Below, piece after piece: positions 34,108 to 42,204 of a DNA stretch of 45,657 nt. The notes below the pieces were generated by a model. The model saw only the letters and a list, made by a program, of their open reading frames with translations. It searched no databases and was not told the origin of the DNA. A program made the translations under genes and the position numbers. Numbering within the stretch: position 1 is the stretch's first letter; every line of letters begins with the position of its first letter. Source of the DNA: an uncultured Elusimicrobia bacterium (lineage in GTDB: Bacteria; Elusimicrobiota; Endomicrobiia; Endomicrobiales; Endomicrobiaceae); NCBI GenBank assembly GCA_937916125.1, contig CALGGE010000018.1:1-45657 (forward strand), written 5' to 3'.

Positions 34108-34993
34108 AAAAGTTCTTGTTACTGGAGCAACGGGACTTATCGGCAAAGAACTTGCTGAACCTCTTAAACAATCCGGTTTTGATATTTATGCAATCACAAT
34201 TGATAATAACAATCCTAAAAACGGAATTAATTGGATAAAAGGTAATTTGTTTGATGAAAATTGCGTAAAATCCGTAATGGAAGATATTAAGCCCGAATAC
34301 TTATTAAATATGGCTTGGTGTGCTACGGGAAACTATTTAAGTTCAGATATCAATTACAAATTTTTAAATGCCGGGGTAAGTATTTTAAAATGTTTCAAAG
34401 ATAACGGCGGCAAAAGAGCTGTGTTTACGGGAACTTGTTTTGAATATAAGTTTAAAAATATTCCGTTAAAAGAAACTGATGAACTTGATGTAAATAAAAC
34501 AGTCTATACATTTTGTAAAAATAAACTTCGTGAAATTGCCGAATATTTTTGTAAAGTTAATAATATAAGTTTTGGTTACGGCAGGGTATTTTATGTTTAC
34601 GGCAGAAATGAAGATAAGAGCAGATTAACAGGTATGATTCTTGATAAACTTTCAAATAATGAAGAAGCAATAATAAAATCAGGAAATCTTTATAAAGATT
34701 ATATGTATGCTAAAGATATAGCAGGTGCATTTGTTGCGTTTTTAAATTCCGGAGTTGAAGGTTCCGTAAATATATGTAGCGGCAAAGAAATTTTAATTAA
34801 AGATTTCGTTTTGGAAATAGCCGAACAAATGGGAAAGAAAAATTTAATTAAATTTAAAGATGAATTTCTTAACCAAACGCCTGTTATTGTTGGGGATAAC
34901 TCCAGACTTTTAAATGAAGTGGGATACAGATCTAATTATAATTTTAAAGCAGCGATAAAAGAAATAATAGAGGACAAAAATGGTATCAATTAA
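34094..34993 (+). CDS. NAD(P)-dependent sugar-nucleotide reductase/epimerase
   Basis: Extended short-chain dehydrogenase of 299 residues: KVLVTGATGLIG (Rossmann glycine motif, about 5-16), NMAWCATGNY, and the catalytic pair in VYTFCKNKL (YxxxK). Likely reduces the product of the preceding epimerase. ATG at 34094 chosen for its GAGAGA leader; 34076 is an in-frame alternative. It overlaps the end of the RfbC-like gene by 14 bases. Confidence 0.8.
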   Translation: MNCYKKVLVTGATGLIGKELAEPLKQSGFDIYAITIDNNNPKNGINWIKGNLFDENCVKSVMEDIKPEYLLNMAWCATGNYLSSDINYKFLNAGVSILKCFKDNGGKRAVFTGTCFEYKFKNIPLKETDELDVNKTVYTFCKNKLREIAEYFCKVNNISFGYGRVFYVYGRNEDKSRLTGMILDKLSNNEEAIIKSGNLYKDYMYAKDIAGAFVAFLNSGVEGSVNICSGKEILIKDFVLEIAEQMGKKNLIKFKDEFLNQTPVIVGDNSRLLNEVGYRSNYNFKAAIKEIIEDKNGIN

Positions 34994-36137
34994 TAAGAAA
35001 CAACCTTTAGTTACAATAATGGTATCTTATTATAATGATAATAATTTTTTGAAAGAAAATATTGACGCTATACTAAATCAAACATATGAAAATTGGGAAT
35101 TAATCTTATTAAATCATGCATCAACGGATAATAGCCGTGAAATTGCACGTTCATATAATGATAAAAGAATTTCTCATATTGATTATCCGGTAAATCTCGG
35201 AGCTATGTCCGGGGAACTTTATTATCAAATGTTTAAACGTGCAAACGGAAAATATGTTAAATTTTTTTCTGCAGATGATAAATTAAAACCTAACGGGTTG
35301 GAAATACTTGTAAATTATATGGAAGAACATCCTGAAAAAGGTTTTGCTTTTGGAAATGTTGAATATATTGATGCCCGCTCTCAATCTTTAAATGATACAT
35401 GGTTTGATGCAAGACCTTTGTTTTCTCTAAATTATAGTAAAGAAGAAATATTGGATATTTATTTTAATGTAAAAGAGAGTATATTTCCATTTGCAGGTCA
35501 TATAATTAGAAAAGAAATTTTATCAAAAGAAAATTTTAACAGCGTTTTTATATTATATTTTGATGTTTATTTGTGGTTTAGTCTTATGATATCTAAAAAC
35601 GAAGTCGGTTTGATAAATAAAATAATAGCGTATTATAGAATACACGATAGACAATTAACTGCTGTTTCAAAATTTGACGTGACAATTATAAGATTAAAGT
35701 ATGAGATGGAATATTACAGAAAACTTCTTTTTAGAATTAAAGATATTGACGATATAAGGCTATTATGCAGGGATAGTAAATATATTGAACAGTTTAGTGA
35801 AGAAAAAGAAATTCCGTTTATTTTAGCAGAGTACTTATTTAATAAATTCGGTTCGATAACAGCGTATAATGTTTTGTTGGATTTATTAAATGATGAAGGA
35901 ATGATGTTGTATCTTCGTGAAAAATTCGGTTTTACCATAGGAACTTTAAGAGCATTATATTCAAGAAAAGAGGATGAATATAGCAACGAAAGTTGGCATG
36001 AAAGAACTGCTAAAATTTGTTTTAAATTAAGTATATTTCAAATTCTTTATATGATATTGATAAAAATAAAGTTTTTTTTATTTCGCAGATCGATAAAGGA
36101 ATTGTTAGGTTTAAGAAAAAGAAAATATTCATTATAA
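34980..36137 (+). CDS. Glycosyltransferase family 2
   Basis: 385 residues with a GT-A fold at the N-terminus: VTIMVSYYNDNNFLKENIDA, LNHASTDNS, and FSADD as the DxD-type metal site (about 98-102). The C-terminal 150 residues are helical and basic. Transfers a sugar during assembly of the surface glycan. GAGG precedes the ATG, which overlaps the upstream gene by 14 bases. Confidence 0.85.
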   Translation: MVSINKKQPLVTIMVSYYNDNNFLKENIDAILNQTYENWELILLNHASTDNSREIARSYNDKRISHIDYPVNLGAMSGELYYQMFKRANGKYVKFFSADDKLKPNGLEILVNYMEEHPEKGFAFGNVEYIDARSQSLNDTWFDARPLFSLNYSKEEILDIYFNVKESIFPFAGHIIRKEILSKENFNSVFILYFDVYLWFSLMISKNEVGLINKIIAYYRIHDRQLTAVSKFDVTIIRLKYEMEYYRKLLFRIKDIDDIRLLCRDSKYIEQFSEEKEIPFILAEYLFNKFGSITAYNVLLDLLNDEGMMLYLREKFGFTIGTLRALYSRKEDEYSNESWHERTAKICFKLSIFQILYMILIKIKFFLFRRSIKELLGLRKRKYSL

Positions 36138-36180
36138 GATACTAATACTAACTTTGATATGGGTAAATAATTTTAAATAA

Positions 36181-37368
36181 ATGGTTTTTATGAATTTAAA
36201 TAAGAATGACGAAGTAATTTCTTGTAAATATTTGGAATCCGGAGTTAGATTTTCGCCGGAAGGTGTTAGATGTTGTTGTGCAAATACTTTTCAATCTCCG
36301 GTAATAATTTCTTCAGAAGAAATGAATAACGGTTCATTAACTTATGATTTGGTTGTTTCTCGCAGGAAACAACTTTTTGAAGCTATCAACAGATTAAACG
36401 ATACGGATATAGGTGATTGTAAAAAGTGTAATTTAAAATATAAGACAAAGTATAAGAATATTAGTTTTGAATATCTGGGTGGTCATGGATTATCTTTGTC
36501 GTCAGGTTTCAATATTCAACATTTTAGTCTATGTAATTTAAGATGCAATTATTGCATGTTTACACAACAAAATAATTTTGTTAAACCAACATATAATAAC
36601 ATAATTGATTTTATTGAGTTGTTTAGAAAAAGGGGAAAATTAAAAAGAGGAGAATGGATAGAATATAACGGCGGAGAACCTACTCTTTTAGAAAATTTTG
36701 AAGAAATTTTAAATTATCTTATTGAAAATAAAATAGGAATGGTTTCTATTTTTTCCAATGCGGTGAAATACAGCCAAGCTATATATAATTATTTGAAAAA
36801 AAATAAAATTTTTTTAACGGTTTCTCTTGATGCCGGAACACCTTCAACCTTTAAAAGAGTTAGAGGAGTAGATGCCTATGATAAAGTGCTTCAAAACTGT
36901 ATAAGGTATAAAAACAGCGGAACAACAAAGCTATTTTTAAAATATATTATTTGTGAAGAAAATATGACTGAAGATGATTTATGGGGATTTGTTTTTTCAA
37001 TGCTTGCAATAAGACCTGCAAGAGTTTATATTTGCCCGAGTTTTTATTACTGTGATAAAAAAGTATCCGATAAAGAAGTTATTTTTGGTGCAAGAATGTG
37101 GTATTTGTTGGAAAAATACGGACAGTTATCCGTATATATTCAATCCGATGATATGAAAGGGGATAAAAAGTTTAGTGAATATTCTAAACTTATCAGGCAG
37201 GAATATAAAAAATTAAAAAAAGAAAATCCTTTTAATTTTTCATCATCTTTAGTTTCAAAGTTTAAAGTATATTCTGAGAGAATTAGTTTTATTTTTAATT
37301 ATTTAAGAACGGTAAATATTTTTAAATTAATAAAATTAAAATTGGATAAAATGAAAAATGACTATTAA
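36181..37368 (+). CDS. Radical SAM protein with N-terminal SPASM-like cysteines
   Basis: 395 residues. The radical SAM cluster motif is SLCNLRCNYC (Cys 118, 122, 125), followed by YNGGEPTLLENF (SAM-binding GGEP about 164-167). Before it, residues 12-86 resemble a SPASM auxiliary-cluster domain: Cys15, a GV-x-FSPEGVR-CCC run (31-33), then C80-x2-C83. In ordinary SPASM enzymes this lies after the radical SAM core. The C-terminus is basic and partly hydrophobic. Its substrate may be a glycan or glycolipid, judging from neighbours. No strong ribosome site; ATG at 36190 is an alternative start. Overlaps the SDR gene. Confidence 0.78.
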   Translation: MVFMNLNKNDEVISCKYLESGVRFSPEGVRCCCANTFQSPVIISSEEMNNGSLTYDLVVSRRKQLFEAINRLNDTDIGDCKKCNLKYKTKYKNISFEYLGGHGLSLSSGFNIQHFSLCNLRCNYCMFTQQNNFVKPTYNNIIDFIELFRKRGKLKRGEWIEYNGGEPTLLENFEEILNYLIENKIGMVSIFSNAVKYSQAIYNYLKKNKIFLTVSLDAGTPSTFKRVRGVDAYDKVLQNCIRYKNSGTTKLFLKYIICEENMTEDDLWGFVFSMLAIRPARVYICPSFYYCDKKVSDKEVIFGARMWYLLEKYGQLSVYIQSDDMKGDKKFSEYSKLIRQEYKKLKKENPFNFSSSLVSKFKVYSERISFIFNYLRTVNIFKLIKLKLDKMKNDY

Positions 37369-38185
37369 AAATAAAAGCGTTTTTATTACCGGAGCAAACC
37401 GAGGAATAGGGTTAGAAGTTTGTAAGAAGTTTGCTCTTGAATATAAATACAAAGTTTATATGGGTTCAAGAGTTTTAAAAAATGCTGTAAATATAATAGA
37501 AGAATTAGATAGTCCTAAAAATATTGTTCCTGTAGAAATTGATGTGTCTGATGAAAAGTCCGTAAAAAATGCTTATGATAATTTTTTAAAAATTAAAGAT
37601 AATGATGAAAAACTGTATCTTTTTATAAATAATGCTGCATGTGGTTTGGATTGGGTTGCAAACAAATCATATTACAAATCCTTAGAAATTCCTACGGAAA
37701 TATTAGAAAGTATATACAGAACAAATGTTTTTGGTGCGATTTGGACTACAAAATATTTCCTGCCCGTAATGGAAAAAAATTCAAGAATAGTAAATGTTGC
37801 ATCCGGGTCCGGAGAATTTTGGGATGCTAATGCTTTAAAAGATTTTCAAGTAGGCTATGCACCATCTAAATCTGCACTTATTATGACAACTAAAAAACTG
37901 GCAATGGCAGTAAAAGATAAGGGAATTTATATAAATGCGGTTTGCCCTAATTGGTGCAAAACAGAAAAAGGCGGAGAAAATGCAAAATACAGTGCAGCAC
38001 ATGGAGCAGAATCAATAATAAAAGCTTGTTTTTTGAATAAAGAGAATAATATTCCGACAGGTTTTTATTTTAGAGACGGTTTAAGAATTCCTATAGATGT
38101 TAAACCATATACTTTTGAATTTTTAAAAATTTCAATTATTTATGCTTATAAAAAACTTTTAAAATGGATATTCAAAAAGAGTTAG
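37358..38185 (+). CDS. Short-chain dehydrogenase/reductase
   Basis: 275 residues, classical SDR: ITGANRGIG (cofactor loop, about 10-18), NNAA (about 91-94), a serine in VASGSGEF and YAPSKSA (YxxxK, about 166-172). Oxidises or reduces an alcohol or ketone with NAD(P). The C-terminal 30 residues are basic and aromatic and could touch the membrane. Overlaps the radical SAM gene by 11 bases, so the two may act on one substrate. Confidence 0.85.
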   Translation: MTIKNKSVFITGANRGIGLEVCKKFALEYKYKVYMGSRVLKNAVNIIEELDSPKNIVPVEIDVSDEKSVKNAYDNFLKIKDNDEKLYLFINNAACGLDWVANKSYYKSLEIPTEILESIYRTNVFGAIWTTKYFLPVMEKNSRIVNVASGSGEFWDANALKDFQVGYAPSKSALIMTTKKLAMAVKDKGIYINAVCPNWCKTEKGGENAKYSAAHGAESIIKACFLNKENNIPTGFYFRDGLRIPIDVKPYTFEFLKISIIYAYKKLLKWIFKKS

Positions 38186-39141
38186 ATATTTTTTTAATTA
38201 CCTATAACAGAAAATATTTTCTTGAAAATACTTTAGAAAGTATTTTTAGTGAAACCTCTCCGATAAAAAATCTTGATATAACTATTTTGGATAATGCCTC
38301 AACAGACGGAACATCAGAATTAATAAGAGAGTATCTTCAAAAATTTTCAAATATCAAATATATCAGACATAATAAAAATATAGGCGGTAATGCTAATATA
38401 TGCAGAGCATTCGAACTGGCTTCAAAAAAATATTTTTGGATAATTTGTGACGATGATAAATACGATTGGCATAATTGGCAGGAAATAGAAAGTGCTTTAA
38501 ACAAAAATTATGATTTGGTTTTAACACAAAGAACAGTTCCTTTAGATAAAATGGATGAAGCCGAATTAATTAACCAACTGTCATTTTTACCTTCGGGTAT
38601 TTTTAAAACCGAAAATTTAACGGAAGATGTTTTGCAGGCAGCGTATAATAATATTTCAAATACTTTTCCTCATTTGGCATTGGTTTGTTATCTTTTTAAC
38701 GAAAAAAAATCTTATTATTTGCCTAAAGAAACTGTAATAAAACAAGGGTGGAATTTAAAAACAAATTCCACAGTAAATATGAATAGAGGCATAGAAAAGT
38801 TTGTGTATCACAGATTTGAATATCCTAACATTTTTACTTTTTATATAAATTCTTTCCAAATGTTAAAAGATAAAAGATTAAGAAAAAAATGCTGTGAAAA
38901 AATTTTTACAGGATACCACTTTTATTTTGCAATGTTAGTTTCTTTTATAGAGAATAAATTTTACATTTATAATATTTCCGATATTTTTTTTGGAATATCT
39001 TTTTGTCAAAAATTTGTTTTTCTATTTTCTTTTCTTACATATATAATTTTTATTTTACCTTTTAAATTTATACTCGGGAAAAATTTTGATAATCTTGTAA
39101 ATAAGATGAGAAATATCAAAAGAAAGCTTGAAAATAAATAA
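38164..39141 (+). CDS. Glycosyltransferase family 2 with C-terminal membrane segment
   Basis: 325 residues. GT-A start LDIFLITYNRKYFLENTL, ILDNASTDGTSELI, and WIICDDDKY as DxD site (about 96-104). Two hydrophobic stretches near the C-terminus (about 255-305) suggest membrane attachment. Overlaps the SDR gene by 22 bases and ends six bases from the convergent flippase gene, with no terminator between. Confidence 0.85.
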   Translation: MDIQKELDIFLITYNRKYFLENTLESIFSETSPIKNLDITILDNASTDGTSELIREYLQKFSNIKYIRHNKNIGGNANICRAFELASKKYFWIICDDDKYDWHNWQEIESALNKNYDLVLTQRTVPLDKMDEAELINQLSFLPSGIFKTENLTEDVLQAAYNNISNTFPHLALVCYLFNEKKSYYLPKETVIKQGWNLKTNSTVNMNRGIEKFVYHRFEYPNIFTFYINSFQMLKDKRLRKKCCEKIFTGYHFYFAMLVSFIENKFYIYNISDIFFGISFCQKFVFLFSFLTYIIFILPFKFILGKNFDNLVNKMRNIKRKLENK

Positions 39142-39147
39142 AAATTT

Positions 39148-40446
39148 TCAATTTCTCAGTATTCTATAAGAAATATAAGGAAAAAATAAGGTTTGTGTAA
39201 ATAGATAAGATAGTGCCAGACCTAAAAATATTCCTGTGATACCAAATTTTAAAGAAAAATAATACTGAAGATAAATATTGATAAAAGTTTGAATTGAAAT
39301 AAAAGTTATAAATATTTTTGTATGGTTTGTACTTTGTAAGAAAATTGTATAAGTGTCACCTATTGTTCTAAATATAAAATAAATTATAGCGACGATAAAA
39401 AAAGTATATGATAAATTATATGATATATTTTGTAATAGAATTGAAAATATTAAATCTTTAAATAAGTAAAGAATTATAATGGAAACACTTAATAAACTAA
39501 TTCCAAATATCAAATATCTGTTAATATGTTCTTTTATTTCTTTGTATTCTTTTCTATGGTATCTTTCCGCACATAAAGGCCAAAAAGCAATCAGTAAACT
39601 TGAATAAATACTGAAAACTGCTAAGAAAATCTTGGCAAATACACTATATACGGTTATATCCGTAGGGGAGACTGTTTTTGCCATAATAAAATAATCTATT
39701 TCATAGTTCATTAATCCTATTATAGTTATTAATCCGAATTTTATAGTTCTATCTAATAAAACTTTTAAAATGTCTTTATTTACTTTAAAAATATTTTTAA
39801 TCGAGTTCTTGAAAATCTTAAAAAATAAAAACCCAATTAATACTATTTGCGGCAAAGTATAGCATAAAATAATTTTTAAAATTTTATTATTTTCGCTTTG
39901 AGTATTTATAACAATAAGCATTGCACAAAAAGAAATAATATAAGCAATTGAAGTTAAAATATTTGGAATAACTCCTTTTTGCAATGCATAATAAATTTTT
40001 GTTGATATATTAACTACACCTATAAGTATAAGCAATATTAACGAAGCCAAAACAACATTAATGGTTTGTATATTCAAAATATCAGTATATTTTTTTAATA
40101 TAAAATTTTGTATCGGTTGATATAAAACTAAAGATAACATAATTGCTATTAAAGTAAAACAAATTATTATTTGAAATGCAGAATTAATATAAGGCTGATA
40201 ATCTATTTTTTTTACTCTGAATTCAGAAATATAATTTTGTAAAGCAGTTCCTATACCGAAATCCGTCAATGCACACCAAGAAGTAAAAGATAAAAGTATA
40301 AGGTAAACCGCATAGCTTTCCGTTCCCAAATAAGGTAACAAAAATCTTATTGCAATTAAATTCGTAATTGCAATTATTCCCCTTGCTATCCATGCACTTA
40401 TTGTAACTTTTAAATGATTAGGTAAATTTGTTATTAAATTTAACAT
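39148..40446 (-). CDS. wzx: Wzx-type polysaccharide flippase
   Basis: 432 residues with about 12 helices, of the MOP/Wzx superfamily that flips lipid-linked oligosaccharide units across the inner membrane. Typical opening: IARGIIAITNLIAIRFLLPYLG, then FTSWCALTDFGIGTALQNYISE. The start codon follows a stop by two bases in the sequence TAAAAATG. The same junction and first 30 codons recur, truncated, at 42110-42202. No Wzy polymerase or Wzz is visible. Confidence 0.85.
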   Translation of the reverse strand: MLNLITNLPNHLKVTISAWIARGIIAITNLIAIRFLLPYLGTESYAVYLILLSFTSWCALTDFGIGTALQNYISEFRVKKIDYQPYINSAFQIIICFTLIAIMLSLVLYQPIQNFILKKYTDILNIQTINVVLASLILLILIGVVNISTKIYYALQKGVIPNILTSIAYIISFCAMLIVINTQSENNKILKIILCYTLPQIVLIGFLFFKIFKNSIKNIFKVNKDILKVLLDRTIKFGLITIIGLMNYEIDYFIMAKTVSPTDITVYSVFAKIFLAVFSIYSSLLIAFWPLCAERYHRKEYKEIKEHINRYLIFGISLLSVSIIILYLFKDLIFSILLQNISYNLSYTFFIVAIIYFIFRTIGDTYTIFLQSTNHTKIFITFISIQTFINIYLQYYFSLKFGITGIFLGLALSYLFTQTLFFPYISYRILRN

Positions 40447-40448
40447 TT

Positions 40449-40577
40449 TTATTTATAATTTTTCAAAAAACCTTCTCTTCTTACACCAACTTTTTCTATA
40501 ATTTTATTTTCTTTTATAATTTTTATATACCACTCTATGCCTTTTATCCTAAGCCATTTCACAGTCTTTTTAGCAGT
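40449..40577 (-). pseudogene. C-terminal remnant of a glycan gene (GT26-like?)
   Basis: Between the AlbA_2 gene and wzx an open stretch without start codon reads KWLRIKGIEWYIKIIKEN and on to a TAA two bases before the wzx ATG. It recalls the C-terminus of WecG/TagA-type transferases (WLRxxGLEWLYRLIKEP), but this is a short, weak match. It is best read as the tail of a gene whose front was lost. Confidence 0.3.
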
Positions 40578-40581
40578 TCAT

Positions 40582-42063
40582 CTATACTTTATGAAAAGAA
40601 TCGTGTATTTTTATTCCTTTTTTACTAAGTTTATATTTTTGTTTTGGACTATTCGGTTTATCAGGTATGGTTAATTCCAATATTTTTTGCTCGAGTAGAG
40701 GCTTTATTATTTTATTTCTAAAATATGTCCTGTTACTAAAACTAAATAGCCCCATTATTTCTAAAATTGTTTTAGGCGTGTTTGTAAACTTTATTATTTC
40801 ATCAATAATATTTACATTTTCAGAAAGATTTTTTTTACTAACTTGGTCACTAACTTGGTCACTAACTTGGTCACTAACTTGGGGTGTAAAAAAATTATGT
40901 TTTAATATTATTTTGAAAATATAGTCATCTTTTATAACAGGTTCATATCCGGTATATTCTTTTGTGTATTTATAAACTTTTCTTAACCCGGTGCCAAATT
41001 CTTCTATAAAATTCAATACTCTAAAAAATTTTGCAATATTTGGGTTTTTTGAATGTGCCACCAAATTATTCGGCGTTATCAATCCGCTTATAAAAGGTTT
41101 GTTACTGTTTTCTATAACTATTTCATTTCTATACATTATTAGTTTTGAAACTTCTGTTCCTGCATAGTCGCGATGAATTAACATATTGGTAATGAGTTCT
41201 CTAAAGATTGTATCCCTTAAAGAAACTCTTCTTACTCCTTCCAAATAAAAAGGATCCGGCAAATGTTTCTTTACAAAATCCAAAACTTTACCATAACTCT
41301 CTATTAAATTCGTTCTAACATCGACTCTATCGTCGTATCTTTCAATATCATTAACAACTTTTACTAAATCTATTCTATACCATGGAAGAACCGTTGCTAT
41401 CAATTCATCTGTCCCAAACAATAAAACCCCTGCCAATGTAATACCTTCTATTTGTTTTAGCGGATCTTTACGATATAAGGAAAAATATTTTAAAATATCC
41501 AAATCGTTCTTGTCTTTTAATATATTATAATTATCTTGAGAGAACAGAAACTTTTTTATTTTTTTAAATAAATCCAATTTTAAATCTTTTATTTCTATTG
41601 CAGGAAATATTGTATTTTCGTAATCCGAAGTATCTCTCATTCTATACAATGTTGAAACTTTAGAATTATTATTTGTTATGTCAATATCAGAACTTTCTTT
41701 TCTTATATATATTTTACCTACACATCTGTACACCTGTTGTCCTCTTGGAACTTGTATAATTAATACTATTTTATCTTTTATTTGCACTTCTTCAATATCA
41801 AGTAAAATTGCAGGATTTATTTTTGAACCGGAATTAACCGTATTTATTATTTGCTCTTTATAATTTTTTATTTTCTTCTTATCAACTCCGATTATTTCTT
41901 TTTTATCTGAAACACCCAAAAATATTTCGCCACCGTTTGTATTCAAAAACGCACAAACAGATTCATATATAGAGTTTGATATTCCTACAGAACTCTCTTT
42001 AAACTCTACTTTTGAATTTTCACCAAGTTTTATTGTTTTTATTACATCTTTTTTTATCACCAT
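40582..42063 (-). CDS. AlbA_2 / RecG-like ATP-binding transcriptional regulator
   Basis: 493 residues. N-terminal AlbA_2 (Schlafen-type) domain: VEFKESSVGISNSIYESVCA and NTNGGEIFLGVSDK. Middle GHKL-like ATPase part: REL..NMLIHRDYAGTE and FGTGLRKVYKY. C-terminal winged helix (about 425-485). A linker reads QVSD three times plus QVS, encoded by 12-bp tandem repeats (40837-40882). Members are annotated as regulators or helicase-related; function is not established. It interrupts an otherwise biosynthetic cluster and sits beside a truncated flippase copy, so it arrived by rearrangement. AGGA precedes the ATG. Confidence 0.82.
   Translation of the reverse strand: MVIKKDVIKTIKLGENSKVEFKESSVGISNSIYESVCAFLNTNGGEIFLGVSDKKEIIGVDKKKIKNYKEQIINTVNSGSKINPAILLDIEEVQIKDKIVLIIQVPRGQQVYRCVGKIYIRKESSDIDITNNNSKVSTLYRMRDTSDYENTIFPAIEIKDLKLDLFKKIKKFLFSQDNYNILKDKNDLDILKYFSLYRKDPLKQIEGITLAGVLLFGTDELIATVLPWYRIDLVKVVNDIERYDDRVDVRTNLIESYGKVLDFVKKHLPDPFYLEGVRRVSLRDTIFRELITNMLIHRDYAGTEVSKLIMYRNEIVIENSNKPFISGLITPNNLVAHSKNPNIAKFFRVLNFIEEFGTGLRKVYKYTKEYTGYEPVIKDDYIFKIILKHNFFTPQVSDQVSDQVSDQVSKKNLSENVNIIDEIIKFTNTPKTILEIMGLFSFSNRTYFRNKIIKPLLEQKILELTIPDKPNSPKQKYKLSKKGIKIHDSFHKV
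40837..40882 (-). repeat. 12-bp tandem repeat in the AlbA_2 gene
   Basis: 3.8 copies of ACTAACTTGGTC (plus strand), encoding the QVSD linker. The 12-bp unit keeps frame, so copy number can change linker length without breaking the protein. Confidence 0.88.
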
Positions 42064-42109
42064 TTATCATTCCTAAAAATTTATAATAGTATACAAACAA
42101 ATTATCATA

Positions 42110-42202
42110 TCAATTTTTTGTAACTGCAATTATTCCCCTCGCAATCCAAGCACTTACTGTTACTTTTAAATGATTCGGTAAATTTGTTATTAAATTTAAC
42201 AT
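42110..42202 (-). pseudogene. Truncated 5' copy of the wzx flippase gene
   Basis: ATG at 42202, two bases after the ThDP-enzyme stop, reads 27 codons matching the start of the intact flippase (one Val for Ile), then three further codons and TGA. Over about 85 bases there are roughly seven differences, mostly silent. It marks where a flippase gene originally began. Confidence 0.85.
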
Positions 42203-42204
42203 TT

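Noticed and set aside
40582..42063. Mobile element carrying the AlbA_2 gene
   Set aside because: No transposase, terminal inverted repeats or short target duplication; the flanking flippase copies are too diverged for a simple insertion.
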